A DNA stretch of 64,000 nt from Bilophila sp964369665 (GTDB lineage Bacteria; Desulfobacterota; Desulfovibrionia; Desulfovibrionales; Desulfovibrionaceae): contig CAYJFS010000007.1 in the NCBI GenBank assembly GCA_964369665.1, positions 5,266-69,265 of the forward strand, read 5' to 3'. The notes beneath the pieces were generated by a model. That model was not told where the DNA came from. It saw only the letters and a list, made by a program, of their open reading frames with translations, and did no database searches. Numbering within the stretch: position 1 is the stretch's first letter; every line of letters begins with the position of its first letter. This document shows, piece by piece, positions 9,173 through 17,111 of this stretch. The position numbers and the translations under genes are program-made.

Positions 9173-10267
9173 ATGAGGGTTGCAATTATTCATTACTGGC
9201 TTGTAGGTATGAGAGGTGGAGAGAAAGTTCTTGAATCTCTTTGTCGTTTATATCCTCAGGCAGATATATTTACGCACTGTGTAGATAAAGAACAACTTTC
9301 TGAATTATTAAAAGAAAAAGTTATTAAGACAACGTTTATTAACAGTCTTCCTTTTGCTATAAAATATTATAAACAATATCTTCCACTTATGCCTTTGGCT
9401 TTAGAACAATTAGATCTAAGAGGTTATGATTTAGTTATTTCTAGTGAGTCTGGTCCAGCTAAAGGTGTTATTGTGCATTCAGAGGCAAAACATATATGTT
9501 ATTGTCACACACCTATGCGTTATTTATGGGATTTTTATCATGATTATCTTGAAAGCAAAAGTTTTTTTACACGTACAGTAATGCGAGCTGTTTTTCATTA
9601 TATGAGAATATGGGATACTTCTTCTGCAATACATCCAAATGGTATTATTGCAAACTCACAAACTGTAGCTCATAGAATACAGAGGTGTTGGGGTAGAAGT
9701 GCTCAAGTTGTCCATCCACCTGTAGAAGTAGAATATTTTAAACCTAAAGAAAGCATTGGTGACTATTATTTATGTTTTGGTCAACTTGTTGATTATAAAA
9801 GGTTTGATTTAGCCATTAAAGTAGCAACAGAGACAGGAAGAAAACTCATTATTGCAGGTGAGGGAGAAGCTTATGCAAAACTTAAGAGGCAAGCTGGTCC
9901 AACAGTAACATTTGTTGGAAGAGTTTCAATGGATGAGAAAAATACATTACTTGCAGAGTGTCGTGCATTACTTTTTCCAGGAGAAGAAGATTTTGGGATT
10001 GTACCTATTGAAGCAATGGCTTCAGGTAGACCTGTCATTGCTTACAGCAAAGGTGGTGCACTAGAAACAGTTGTAGAAGGAAAAACAGGCTTTTTCTTTC
10101 ATTCACAGGAGGTACAGTCTCTTTTGGCTACTATAAAAAAATTTGAGGAAAAAGAAGAAACATTTCATCCAGAAATCCTTATTAAACATGCAGCTCAGTT
10201 TAGTGAGCAACGTTTTCATAAAGCATTTTCTAAGGTAGTTAAAAGTTTTGATAGTAAAAAGTCATAA
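9173..10267 (+). CDS. Family 4 glycosyltransferase (surface polysaccharide)
   Basis: A GT-B retaining glycosyltransferase of 364 residues, probably adding a sugar to a lipid-linked surface glycan on the cytoplasmic face. The N-terminus MRVAIIHYWLVGMRGGEKVL is the typical start of the WbaZ-like mannosyltransferase group. The GT4 donor-site signature EEDFGIVPIEAMASG (E-x7-E, about residue 273) is intact, followed by GRPVIAYSKGGALETV. A Shine-Dalgarno AAGAAGG precedes the start. The next gene is a polyprenyl-phosphate sugar transferase that starts within a few bases of this stop, so the pair is probably co-transcribed and works on one glycan. The exact sugar cannot be told. Confidence 0.88.
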   Translation: MRVAIIHYWLVGMRGGEKVLESLCRLYPQADIFTHCVDKEQLSELLKEKVIKTTFINSLPFAIKYYKQYLPLMPLALEQLDLRGYDLVISSESGPAKGVIVHSEAKHICYCHTPMRYLWDFYHDYLESKSFFTRTVMRAVFHYMRIWDTSSAIHPNGIIANSQTVAHRIQRCWGRSAQVVHPPVEVEYFKPKESIGDYYLCFGQLVDYKRFDLAIKVATETGRKLIIAGEGEAYAKLKRQAGPTVTFVGRVSMDEKNTLLAECRALLFPGEEDFGIVPIEAMASGRPVIAYSKGGALETVVEGKTGFFFHSQEVQSLLATIKKFEEKEETFHPEILIKHAAQFSEQRFHKAFSKVVKSFDSKKS

Positions 10268-10271
10268 CAAT

Positions 10272-11708
10272 ATGTCAATACAAAGAATTTTTCCATTTCT
10301 TATAACTAGAAGAACTTTGATACTGATGTTTTCTGATTGTATAGCGTTTTTTGGAACAGCAATATTTGTAGGATTAGTGCGAGGACTTTTTGATCCTTTA
10401 GATTTTTCACAGTATTATGTATTACTCCCATTTTTAGTGGTAGGGATATTTGTTAATTATATAGAAGGACTGTATGATCCAATACCACCAACACTTCCTG
10501 AAGAAGTAAAATCATTGATTTTCTCTACGTCATTGGCATATTTTTGTATTGCTATTTATATATATTTTTTTAGAGCTGACTTGCCATCTCGGTTAGTTTA
10601 TTTGGGATCTTGGATAGTAAGCCTTGGTATAGTGCCAATTATACGTTATCATGTGAGAGGATATTTTTCTAAGAAACCATGGTGGGGTATTCCAACAATA
10701 TTTTTTGGATATGGAAGTATAGTTACACAAATAGAAGCATACCTTTTAGAGCATCCTGAGTTTGGCTTAATGCCTGTTGGAAGTGTTGCTTTATCTCATA
10801 ATAAAGATTTTCAGGATGTTTATCCAAAGAGTATAGATGATTCTAAATACCACACATTTTTTACAGAAGCTGAGTTAGAAGTATTTTTGAAAGAAAGGCC
10901 AGAAACTTGTGCACTTGTAATTCTTTCAAGAAATAGGTTTTGCTATGCAGAAATAGATCATACAACAAAAATGTTGTTTTCCTCAGTAATACTTGTCCCT
11001 GAAGACTTTTTAAATTGTAAGATTCCATTATGGGTTCGACCCTTAGAAGTAGGTTCTATGTTATGGTTAAGGGTCAGACAGAATCTTTTAGATCCACGTA
11101 GATTATTTATGAAGAGATGTATAGATCTTATTCTTTCTTCAGTCATAAGTATAAGTATGCTACCTATTTTTATAGGTATAGCAAGTATGATTTATATGGA
11201 ATCTCCAGGACCAGTATTTTTTAGGCAGAAACGTATTGGTCGAAACGGAAAAATTATAAAAATTATTAAATTTCGTACAATGGTGCATAACGCAGAGTAT
11301 GTGCTTCAGAAAACATTATCAGAAGATGAAGCATTAAGAAAAGAGTGGAATGCTGATCAAAAATTACGGTATGACCCTCGTATTACTAAAATAGGTAAAT
11401 TTTTACGGAAAACAAGTTTAGATGAATTGCCTCAGGTGTGGAATGTGTTATGTGGTGACATGAGTATGGTTGGTCCAAGACCTATAGTACAAGAAGAGGG
11501 TGTACGTTATGGTGAAACATTTCCACTATACCTTCATGTTAGACCTGGTATTACTGGTTTATGGCAAGTTTCTGGCAGAAATGATCTAACATACAATGAA
11601 CGAGTGCAAATAGATTGGTATTATATTTCTAACTGGTCCATTGTACTGGATATACTGATTTTGGCAAAAACTATTCCTGTTATTTTTACTCGTAAAGGTG
11701 CTTATTAG
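10272..11708 (+). CDS. Polyprenyl-phosphate sugar phosphotransferase (WbaP/ExoY family)
   Basis: This enzyme starts a surface glycan by moving a sugar-1-phosphate onto undecaprenyl phosphate. About five N-terminal membrane segments are followed by a nucleotide-binding-like middle part. The C-terminal catalytic domain begins with a membrane segment at KRCIDLILSS and carries ESPGPVFFRQKRIGRNGK, KFRTM, DELPQVWNVLCGDMSMVGPR and VRPGITGLWQVSGR. All of these are hallmarks of the family. An in-frame TTG at 10248 would overlap the preceding gene by 20 bp. The ATG at 10272 avoids this and reads MSIQRIFPFLITRR, so I prefer it (478 residues). Which sugar it transfers is unknown. Confidence 0.88.
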   Translation: MSIQRIFPFLITRRTLILMFSDCIAFFGTAIFVGLVRGLFDPLDFSQYYVLLPFLVVGIFVNYIEGLYDPIPPTLPEEVKSLIFSTSLAYFCIAIYIYFFRADLPSRLVYLGSWIVSLGIVPIIRYHVRGYFSKKPWWGIPTIFFGYGSIVTQIEAYLLEHPEFGLMPVGSVALSHNKDFQDVYPKSIDDSKYHTFFTEAELEVFLKERPETCALVILSRNRFCYAEIDHTTKMLFSSVILVPEDFLNCKIPLWVRPLEVGSMLWLRVRQNLLDPRRLFMKRCIDLILSSVISISMLPIFIGIASMIYMESPGPVFFRQKRIGRNGKIIKIIKFRTMVHNAEYVLQKTLSEDEALRKEWNADQKLRYDPRITKIGKFLRKTSLDELPQVWNVLCGDMSMVGPRPIVQEEGVRYGETFPLYLHVRPGITGLWQVSGRNDLTYNERVQIDWYYISNWSIVLDILILAKTIPVIFTRKGAY

Positions 11709-11744
11709 AGGATATCATAACAATAAAATTATAGGTGTTGAATA

Positions 11745-12212
11745 GTGCGATATTGGTTATTTAAAAGCGAAATAGATTGTTACTCAATAGATGATTTAGA
11801 GCATGCTCCAAATCAGATAACAAGTTGGGATGGAGTTCGTAATTACCAAGCACGAAACTTTATGCGTGATGATATGAAGCTTGGTGATTTAGGTTTTTTT
11901 TATCATAGTGGTAAAAACCCTGAAATTGCAGGTATTGTTGAGGTTGTTCAAGAGAGCTACCCTGACCTCACAGCACAAGATCAGAAAGGTGATCATTATG
12001 ATCCAATGGCTACTCAAGATAATCCAAGATGGTATATGGTTGATGTACAGCTTGTAGAAAAGTTTTCTACTCCTATCCCACGGAAAGCTTTATTTTTGCA
12101 AAGTGGGTTATCAGGTATGGAGCTTTTAAAAGTTGGTAGTAGGTTATCTGTCCAACCAGTTTCAAAAGAACACTTTACACTAATAACACAGCTTGCTCAG
12201 TCAAAAATATAG
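11745..12212 (+). CDS. EVE-domain protein (PUA-like)
   Basis: A small soluble protein of 155 residues that is almost entirely one EVE domain, a PUA-like fold. Diagnostic pieces are MRYWLFKSE at the start, WDGVRNYQARNFMRD, and LGFFYHSGKNPEIAGIVEV. EVE proteins are related to human THYN1 and are thought to bind modified bases in nucleic acid, but the bacterial housekeeping role is not settled. The start is a GTG at 11745. It lies 36 bp after the sugar transferase on the same strand, with no evident functional link. A 168-bp spacer separates it from the convergent apbE. I see no strong terminator there. Confidence 0.85.
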   Translation: MRYWLFKSEIDCYSIDDLEHAPNQITSWDGVRNYQARNFMRDDMKLGDLGFFYHSGKNPEIAGIVEVVQESYPDLTAQDQKGDHYDPMATQDNPRWYMVDVQLVEKFSTPIPRKALFLQSGLSGMELLKVGSRLSVQPVSKEHFTLITQLAQSKI

Positions 12213-12380
12213 TCAATAGATAGGTTTGTTTGTCTGAGTATTGTCGCAATGAATTATTTCAACTTTAGTTATAGAGTATTATTTAGTGCATAGGATCACT
12301 ATTTTTTATATTGGGTCTAAATTTTATTTTTAGTAAGATATATTCATAAACATATTTTGAATAAATAGTGTCCAAGTATA

Positions 12381-13400
12381 TTAGACTCTTATTTTATTCC
12401 AACTAGGAGATGTGTGCTTCATGCCTGATGATTCTATAATAATGCATGCCCTTCCAGGGTATTGTTTAATAAGGTTTATACCAGCCTTTGGAGTCATCAC
12501 AGAAAGAGCTGTTGCTAATGCATCAGCTTCTAGTGTTGTTGGAGCAACGACAGAAACACTAAGATTTTTTGGGCTTTCACCAGAAACAGGATTAACAAGG
12601 TGATGATACTTATGTTCAATGTCAAAATAGTCTTCATAGCTCCCAGATGTAGCTAGTGCACAATTTGTAAGATTTACAATATTTGGATAGTTCCACCCCT
12701 TGGCAGGATCTTCTATAGCTACTACCCAGGGTTGATTTGTATGTTTATATCCTTTTGAAATAATATCGCCACCAGCATTAATAAGATGATTATTTACACC
12801 CAAAGATGACATTGCTTCTGAAGCACAGTCACAAATATACCCTTTTGCTATTCCCTCTAAAGTAATAGACATACCTTGTTTATGAAATTGGATATCTTGA
12901 TTATGAATACTAATATGCGATGAACCTGTTAAGGCAATAACTTCACGAAGTTCATTAGGTTGAATCGTTGTTCTTTTCATAGGGTTTTTTCGAGATTTTA
13001 GAAGGTCAACAATAGGTTTTACTGTAATATCAAAGGCTCCAGCTGTGAGCCTTTCAATATGTAAAGATTGTTGTATGATATTTAGAAGTTCTTCAGGTGC
13101 GTCAAGAAGTTTTCCTTGTTTGTTAAGTATGGAAATTGGAGAATTAGTATTATATTGACTATAAATAGCCTCTTTTTTCACAATAGTTTCAAAAGCATGT
13201 TCAAAAGCATTTTCTAAAACAGCCATAGAAGGGTGACTTGCTGTAATTGTAACAAATGTGCCCATAAGAATACGTGTTTCTGTTATACTATGGGGAGAGA
13301 TTTGTGCTAAAACAGGTATAGGCATACTAGAGTCAAGTAATGTTGTAATACTTGTTGTTCCAAGGATTTTAAGAAAGTTACGTCTTGATGTAGTATTCAT
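12381..13400 (-). CDS. apbE: FAD:protein FMN transferase ApbE, exported
   Basis: ApbE attaches FMN covalently to Thr in exported or membrane proteins, including RnfG and RnfD. The N-terminus has a twin-arginine-like signal, SRRNFLKI (residues 5-12), followed by a hydrophobic stretch, so the enzyme should act outside the cytoplasmic membrane. No lipobox Cys is evident. Family landmarks are RILMGTFVTI, the region around AIYSQYNTNSPISILN, NAGGDIISKG and the C-terminal LEADALATALSVM. It lies 74 bp after rnfB on the same strand, as the last gene of the rnf cluster, so it almost certainly flavinylates this Rnf complex. RnfG provides a canonical target site (DAISGAT). Confidence 0.93.
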   Translation of the reverse strand: MNTTSRRNFLKILGTTSITTLLDSSMPIPVLAQISPHSITETRILMGTFVTITASHPSMAVLENAFEHAFETIVKKEAIYSQYNTNSPISILNKQGKLLDAPEELLNIIQQSLHIERLTAGAFDITVKPIVDLLKSRKNPMKRTTIQPNELREVIALTGSSHISIHNQDIQFHKQGMSITLEGIAKGYICDCASEAMSSLGVNNHLINAGGDIISKGYKHTNQPWVVAIEDPAKGWNYPNIVNLTNCALATSGSYEDYFDIEHKYHHLVNPVSGESPKNLSVSVVAPTTLEADALATALSVMTPKAGINLIKQYPGRACIIIESSGMKHTSPSWNKIRV

Positions 13401-13474
13401 ATATCCCTCTCTGGCATATAGCTATATTTTAGAAGAAAGATGAAAGCTTAGTTATTTATTTTGTAATAAGAAGC

Positions 13475-14275
13475 TTATAAGCTTCTTAAAATGTTTCTTG
13501 GACAGTTTGTAACACAAATTTCATCGCACCCTGGTCCATAAGCAAGGCAAGTTTTTTGGTCTATTTCTATTCTTCCTTTTGGATTTGTTATAGCTTTTGC
13601 TGGGCATGACTTAATACACTTTCCACAGTTAATACAGCCTACATGACAAATATCTGTAACAGCCTTTAGTTTTTCTTTTGTTGCACAAAAAATCGAAACA
13701 CGTGCCTGTTGAGGTATAAGCTCTAATGAGTTCCGTGGGCAGAGCTTGATACAAATTCCACAGCCAGTGCATTTAGTTTGACTGATAGAAACTAAACCAT
13801 TTTGAATTTCCATGGCGTCAAATGGGCATGCTTGTACACAATCACCAAGTCCAAGGCAAGACCATGAGCATGTATCTGATCCAGACATAAGCATTGATAC
13901 AGCTGTGCATGAACTGATGCCTTGATAAAGATATTTTTTTGTTACATGTCCGTTTACTTTATCGCAGCGCCGAAATGATACTTGTGGATCAGCAACAGCT
14001 ATTGTTTTATTAGCTAATGTAGCAACGTCAACACATGTTTTTTCTGTTCCAACCACACATAAGTTTGCTGGTACAGATGGATCTTTTATAACAGCAATAG
14101 CATAACCTTCACATCCTGCATAACCACAGCCGCCACAGTTTGCTCCAGGAAGAGCTTCAAGCACTGCCTCTATACGAGGATCTTCTTCAACGTAAAAAAT
14201 TTTGGATGCTATAGATAGTATTGTTGCTGAAACAATGCCTATTCCAAATAGCGTGAGCATTGAAGCAGTGATCAT
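13475..14275 (-). CDS. rnfB: Rnf complex subunit RnfB (ferredoxin-binding, multi Fe-S)
   Basis: The cytoplasmic electron-entry subunit of Rnf. One N-terminal membrane segment is followed by the NCGGCGYAGCEGY Fe-S domain, then ferredoxin-like clusters CLGLGDCVQACPF, CTGCGICIKLCP, CINCGKCIKSCP and a Cys-rich tail ending CDEICVTNCP. It is longer than the E. coli protein and carries extra clusters, as in anaerobes. An in-frame TTG at 14302 would overlap rnfA by 8 bp. The ATG at 14275 has a GAGG Shine-Dalgarno 5 nt upstream and starts right before the membrane segment, so I chose it (266 residues). It is the last rnf gene before apbE. Confidence 0.94.
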   Translation of the reverse strand: MITASMLTLFGIGIVSATILSIASKIFYVEEDPRIEAVLEALPGANCGGCGYAGCEGYAIAVIKDPSVPANLCVVGTEKTCVDVATLANKTIAVADPQVSFRRCDKVNGHVTKKYLYQGISSCTAVSMLMSGSDTCSWSCLGLGDCVQACPFDAMEIQNGLVSISQTKCTGCGICIKLCPRNSLELIPQQARVSIFCATKEKLKAVTDICHVGCINCGKCIKSCPAKAITNPKGRIEIDQKTCLAYGPGCDEICVTNCPRNILRSL

Positions 14276-14280
14276 AGCTA

Positions 14281-14284
14281 CCTC
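14281..14284 (-). promoter_or_regulatory. Shine-Dalgarno that fixes the rnfB start
   Basis: The minus strand reads GAGG five bases before the ATG at 14275. The alternative TTG at 14302 has no comparable site, so this element decides the start. Confidence 0.6.
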
Positions 14285-14294
14285 TTTTTTGTTA

Positions 14295-14870
14295 CTATGC
14301 AATCATTCCTTTAAAAGCCATAAAACTAAGCGACATAATACCTGCTATAATAAGTGCTATAGGTGGACCTATTAAAGCTTTAGGTACACGGCATATTTCT
14401 AATTGTTCACGTATACCAGACATAAGAATAAGTGCTAAAACAAAACCTAAACTCGTAGCAAATGCAAATAAAAGTGCAGTTATAAGGTCATATTCTTCAC
14501 GTTGGACAAGAAGTGTTACACCCATAACTGCACAGTTTGTTGTAATTAATGGGAGAAAAATACCTAAAGCTGTATATAGAGGTGGAATCATTTTTTTTAA
14601 AACCATTTCAACAAATTGAACAAGTGAGGCTATCACAAGGATAAATACAATAGTTTGGAGGTATGAAAGCCCAAATGGTGTAAGAACATATTCTTGTATA
14701 ATCCATGTGCCTAGTGTTGCCATAATAGTAACAAAAACAACAGCTCCACCCATGCCAAGTGCAACACTTCTTTCTTTAGAGCAGCCAAGATATGGACATT
14801 GTCCAAGATATTGAGCAAGAACAATATTATTAACAAAAATTGCTGATATGAAAATTTCAAAAATGTTCAT
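14295..14870 (-). CDS. rnfA: Rnf complex membrane subunit RnfA
   Basis: An integral membrane subunit (191 residues, six predicted helices) homologous to RnfE and NqrE. It is part of the membrane core that couples electron flow to ion movement. The N-terminus IFISAIFVNNIVLAQYLGQC and the segment CPYLGCSKERSVALGMG are typical, and each half carries a Cys of the kind that ligates the intramembrane 2Fe-2S cluster shared with RnfE. LITTNCAVMGVTLL is the second conserved Cys helix. Length matches the family. It lies 8 bp after rnfE and 19 bp before the chosen rnfB start, within a tight minus-strand operon. Confidence 0.94.
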   Translation of the reverse strand: MNIFEIFISAIFVNNIVLAQYLGQCPYLGCSKERSVALGMGGAVVFVTIMATLGTWIIQEYVLTPFGLSYLQTIVFILVIASLVQFVEMVLKKMIPPLYTALGIFLPLITTNCAVMGVTLLVQREEYDLITALLFAFATSLGFVLALILMSGIREQLEICRVPKALIGPPIALIIAGIMSLSFMAFKGMIA

Positions 14871-14878
14871 AATGATAC

Positions 14879-15550
14879 CTATTTATTCGTGTTACACATA
14901 GTACATGTTCCACAGCCAGATGTAGGTTCTTCTGTGAGTTGCAACCCTTTTTGTTTTTTTTGCCAGTGGGTAAAAGCATTCATCATAGCAAGAATAAGCC
15001 CAAGACATATAAATGCACCAGGAGCTTCGATCATGATCTTAAAAGGAATAAAATTTGTTCCCATAATTGGTGTATTAAAAAGTGTACCTGCACCTAAAAG
15101 CTCTCTTAAACTTCCTAAAAAAGTTAGAGAAAGTGTAAACCCTATACCTAAGCCAAGCCCATCTGCAATGGAAAGAGCTACTGGATTTTTATTGGCAAAA
15201 GCTTCAGCTCGAGCAAGAATGATACAGTTCACGACAATAAGAGGAACAAAGATACCAAGTCTTTGATAAAGAGGATAAGCAAAAGCTTGCATAAGAAGTT
15301 CAACAGCTACAACAAGAGATGCAGATATAGCGATAAAACAAGCAATACGGACTTTTTTAGGAATAAATTTACGCATTAATGATATAATGCAATTGGAAAG
15401 AGTTAATACAAAGATAACAGCTAAACCCATACCAAGACCATTACTTGCACTTTTAGTAACAGCCAAGACTGGGCATAAACCAAGAATAATCCGAAATGGT
15501 GGTAATTCTTTCCATAGTCCTTTTGTAAATTCTTGTATAATTCTAGACAT
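14879..15550 (-). CDS. rnfE: Rnf complex membrane subunit RnfE
   Basis: Integral membrane partner of RnfA, 223 residues. The start FTKGLWKELPPFRIILGLCP is the classic RnfE N-terminus with its conserved Cys. LIVVNCIILARAEAFANKNP is the second conserved Cys helix, and GLGIGFTLSLTFLGSLRELLGAG follows. The last ~20 residues are a soluble tail with CGTCTMC, a CxxCxxC cluster that is an extra relative to the shortest family members and might bind metal. The gap to rnfG is 13 bp and to rnfA 8 bp, consistent with one transcript. Confidence 0.94.
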   Translation of the reverse strand: MSRIIQEFTKGLWKELPPFRIILGLCPVLAVTKSASNGLGMGLAVIFVLTLSNCIISLMRKFIPKKVRIACFIAISASLVVAVELLMQAFAYPLYQRLGIFVPLIVVNCIILARAEAFANKNPVALSIADGLGLGIGFTLSLTFLGSLRELLGAGTLFNTPIMGTNFIPFKIMIEAPGAFICLGLILAMMNAFTHWQKKQKGLQLTEEPTSGCGTCTMCNTNK

Positions 15551-15563
15551 AGTACACCTTGTT

Positions 15564-16136
15564 TTATTTCCAGTTGGTAAATTCAGGTTTAAGTTCTAAA
15601 TATATCCTTATTGCATTTGCAACAGCTGCAACAGCACCTACCGATGAAACTGTTGCACCAGAAATAGCATCTATGGTTCCACCTTGAGATTTAAGTGCTA
15701 CAGGTGGTTCTATATCTATAAACTGTTTTGTGAATGATGGTGTAGCAATGAGTGTTCCAAGGCCTGGAGTTTCTTTCATGGTTGTAATATCTACACCAAC
15801 AAGTCGATCTTTTGTAAGTTCAAAACCAACCATGACTCCAATTTTTCCACCATAGCCTTTACCAAAATCTTCTAAAGCTATTCCAACAAGTTTACCTTCT
15901 TTTTTTGCTGGGAACACAGTTACTGATGTTCCATTGGCAAGTTGAAATTTTTTACGTTCAGCTACAGGTGAGTTATCAATATTAGGGAAAATACGCATGA
16001 GAGCAGGTTGTTGTATATATTTCAGCTCTTGTTCTTTAATAAGGGGCATTGTCTTAAGCTTGAGATATGACAGGCTCAGCCCAGAGATACCACAAATTAT
16101 AGCAAGAGTTGTAATCATTTTAATGATGTCATGCAT
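15564..16136 (-). CDS. rnfG: Rnf complex flavoprotein subunit RnfG
   Basis: A periplasm-facing subunit carrying covalent FMN. One N-terminal anchor (about residues 7-24) precedes an FMN-binding domain. The flavinylation site is fully canonical: DAISGAT, residues 156-162, with Thr162 as the expected attachment residue for ApbE. The stretch KETPGLGT (about 121-128) is also family-typical. It lies only 3 bp after rnfD and 13 bp before rnfE. Because apbE closes the same operon, modification of this protein by that enzyme is a strong inference. Length (190) is normal. Confidence 0.94.
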   Translation of the reverse strand: MHDIIKMITTLAIICGISGLSLSYLKLKTMPLIKEQELKYIQQPALMRIFPNIDNSPVAERKKFQLANGTSVTVFPAKKEGKLVGIALEDFGKGYGGKIGVMVGFELTKDRLVGVDITTMKETPGLGTLIATPSFTKQFIDIEPPVALKSQGGTIDAISGATVSSVGAVAAVANAIRIYLELKPEFTNWK

Positions 16137-16139
16137 AAA

Positions 16140-17111
16140 CTATTTTACTCCAAAGGGCTTAGGTCGAATCATATTTAGTTGTGGTGTAAGGAAATTAATA
16201 AGAAGAATAGCAAAAGGTACACCATCAAGGTATATTCCATATATACGAATAATCATGACAATAATTCCACCTAATAAACCATAAAGTGTCATAGGGATTG
16301 CTCTATTAGGAGAGGATGCAGTATCTGTAGCTAAGAAAAATGCACCAAGTAATGTTGAGCCTGTAAGTATGTGGAATATAGGTGGTGCATAATATTCTGG
16401 GTTTATCATATAAAACACTGAAGCAGTACAGGTAATTCCAATAAGAAAGCTTAGTGGAATTTCATATCTAATAATACCTTTTATAAGAAGGTAGAGACCT
16501 CCTACTATAATTGCTAAGTTTTGTGTGGAACCAAGGCCACCAATTTGTTTACCTAATAGAAGATCCATCGTTGATATAGTGTTAAGCTCTTGAATGCCAA
16601 AATATTTTACTCTAAATAATGGGTCTGTGAGGTTTGTATAAAGTTGCATAGAGTTTGGATCCATAAAAGTACTCCAAGAAACATATAAAACTGCCCAACC
16701 AACTAAGGAGCTATTAATTGGATTAGAACCAATACCACCAAAAATCATTTTTCCAAGAATAACAGTTATGATAGCACCAAGTATAACTATCCATCCTGGT
16801 GCTGCTGCAGGTAAGAGAAAAGAGAATAAGATACAAGCAATGAGACTAGAAAAATTATCAATATCAAGTTGTTGGTGTAATAATTTTTTCCAAGCTGCTT
16901 CAGTAAGTATGCCAGTTGCTCCAGCTAAAGCTATAACCCTTGCAGCAGGAAGTCCCCAGTTCCATATAGCCATAAAAATAATAGGTAATAATGCAATAAG
17001 AATAGTAAAATTATTTTTTTGTATGGTACGTCCACAATGCCAAAAGGGTGGAGCACTTACGGTAAAAATAGGTTCTGATGTAATGTTTATTTTAGACATA
17101 GTTTTTCTCAT
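16140..17111 (-). CDS. rnfD: Rnf complex membrane flavoprotein subunit RnfD
   Basis: Polytopic membrane subunit related to NqrB. Conserved landmarks are APPFWHCGRTI near the N-terminus, the KMIFGGIGSNPINSSLVGWA stretch at about residues 121-140, and LGAFFLATDTASSP at about 255-268. In most relatives the ApbE flavinylation motif is Dxx[ST]GAT. The equivalent place here, just before the LLLGKQIGGLGST stretch, reads ELNTIST (residues 175-181). It keeps a Thr at the acceptor position but loses the Asp and Gly-Ala. Covalent FMN is therefore possible but not assured. The start overlaps the rnfC stop by 4 bp (ATGA). Confidence 0.92.
   Translation of the reverse strand: MRKTMSKINITSEPIFTVSAPPFWHCGRTIQKNNFTILIALLPIIFMAIWNWGLPAARVIALAGATGILTEAAWKKLLHQQLDIDNFSSLIACILFSFLLPAAAPGWIVILGAIITVILGKMIFGGIGSNPINSSLVGWAVLYVSWSTFMDPNSMQLYTNLTDPLFRVKYFGIQELNTISTMDLLLGKQIGGLGSTQNLAIIVGGLYLLIKGIIRYEIPLSFLIGITCTASVFYMINPEYYAPPIFHILTGSTLLGAFFLATDTASSPNRAIPMTLYGLLGGIIVMIIRIYGIYLDGVPFAILLINFLTPQLNMIRPKPFGVK

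Noticed and set aside
10248..11708. TTG start for the sugar phosphotransferase at 10248
   Set aside because: It overlaps the preceding gene by 20 bp; the ATG at 10272 gives a normal N-terminus.
14889..15266. 125-codon ORF opposite rnfE
   Set aside because: It lies entirely antisense to a well-conserved gene and has no homology features.
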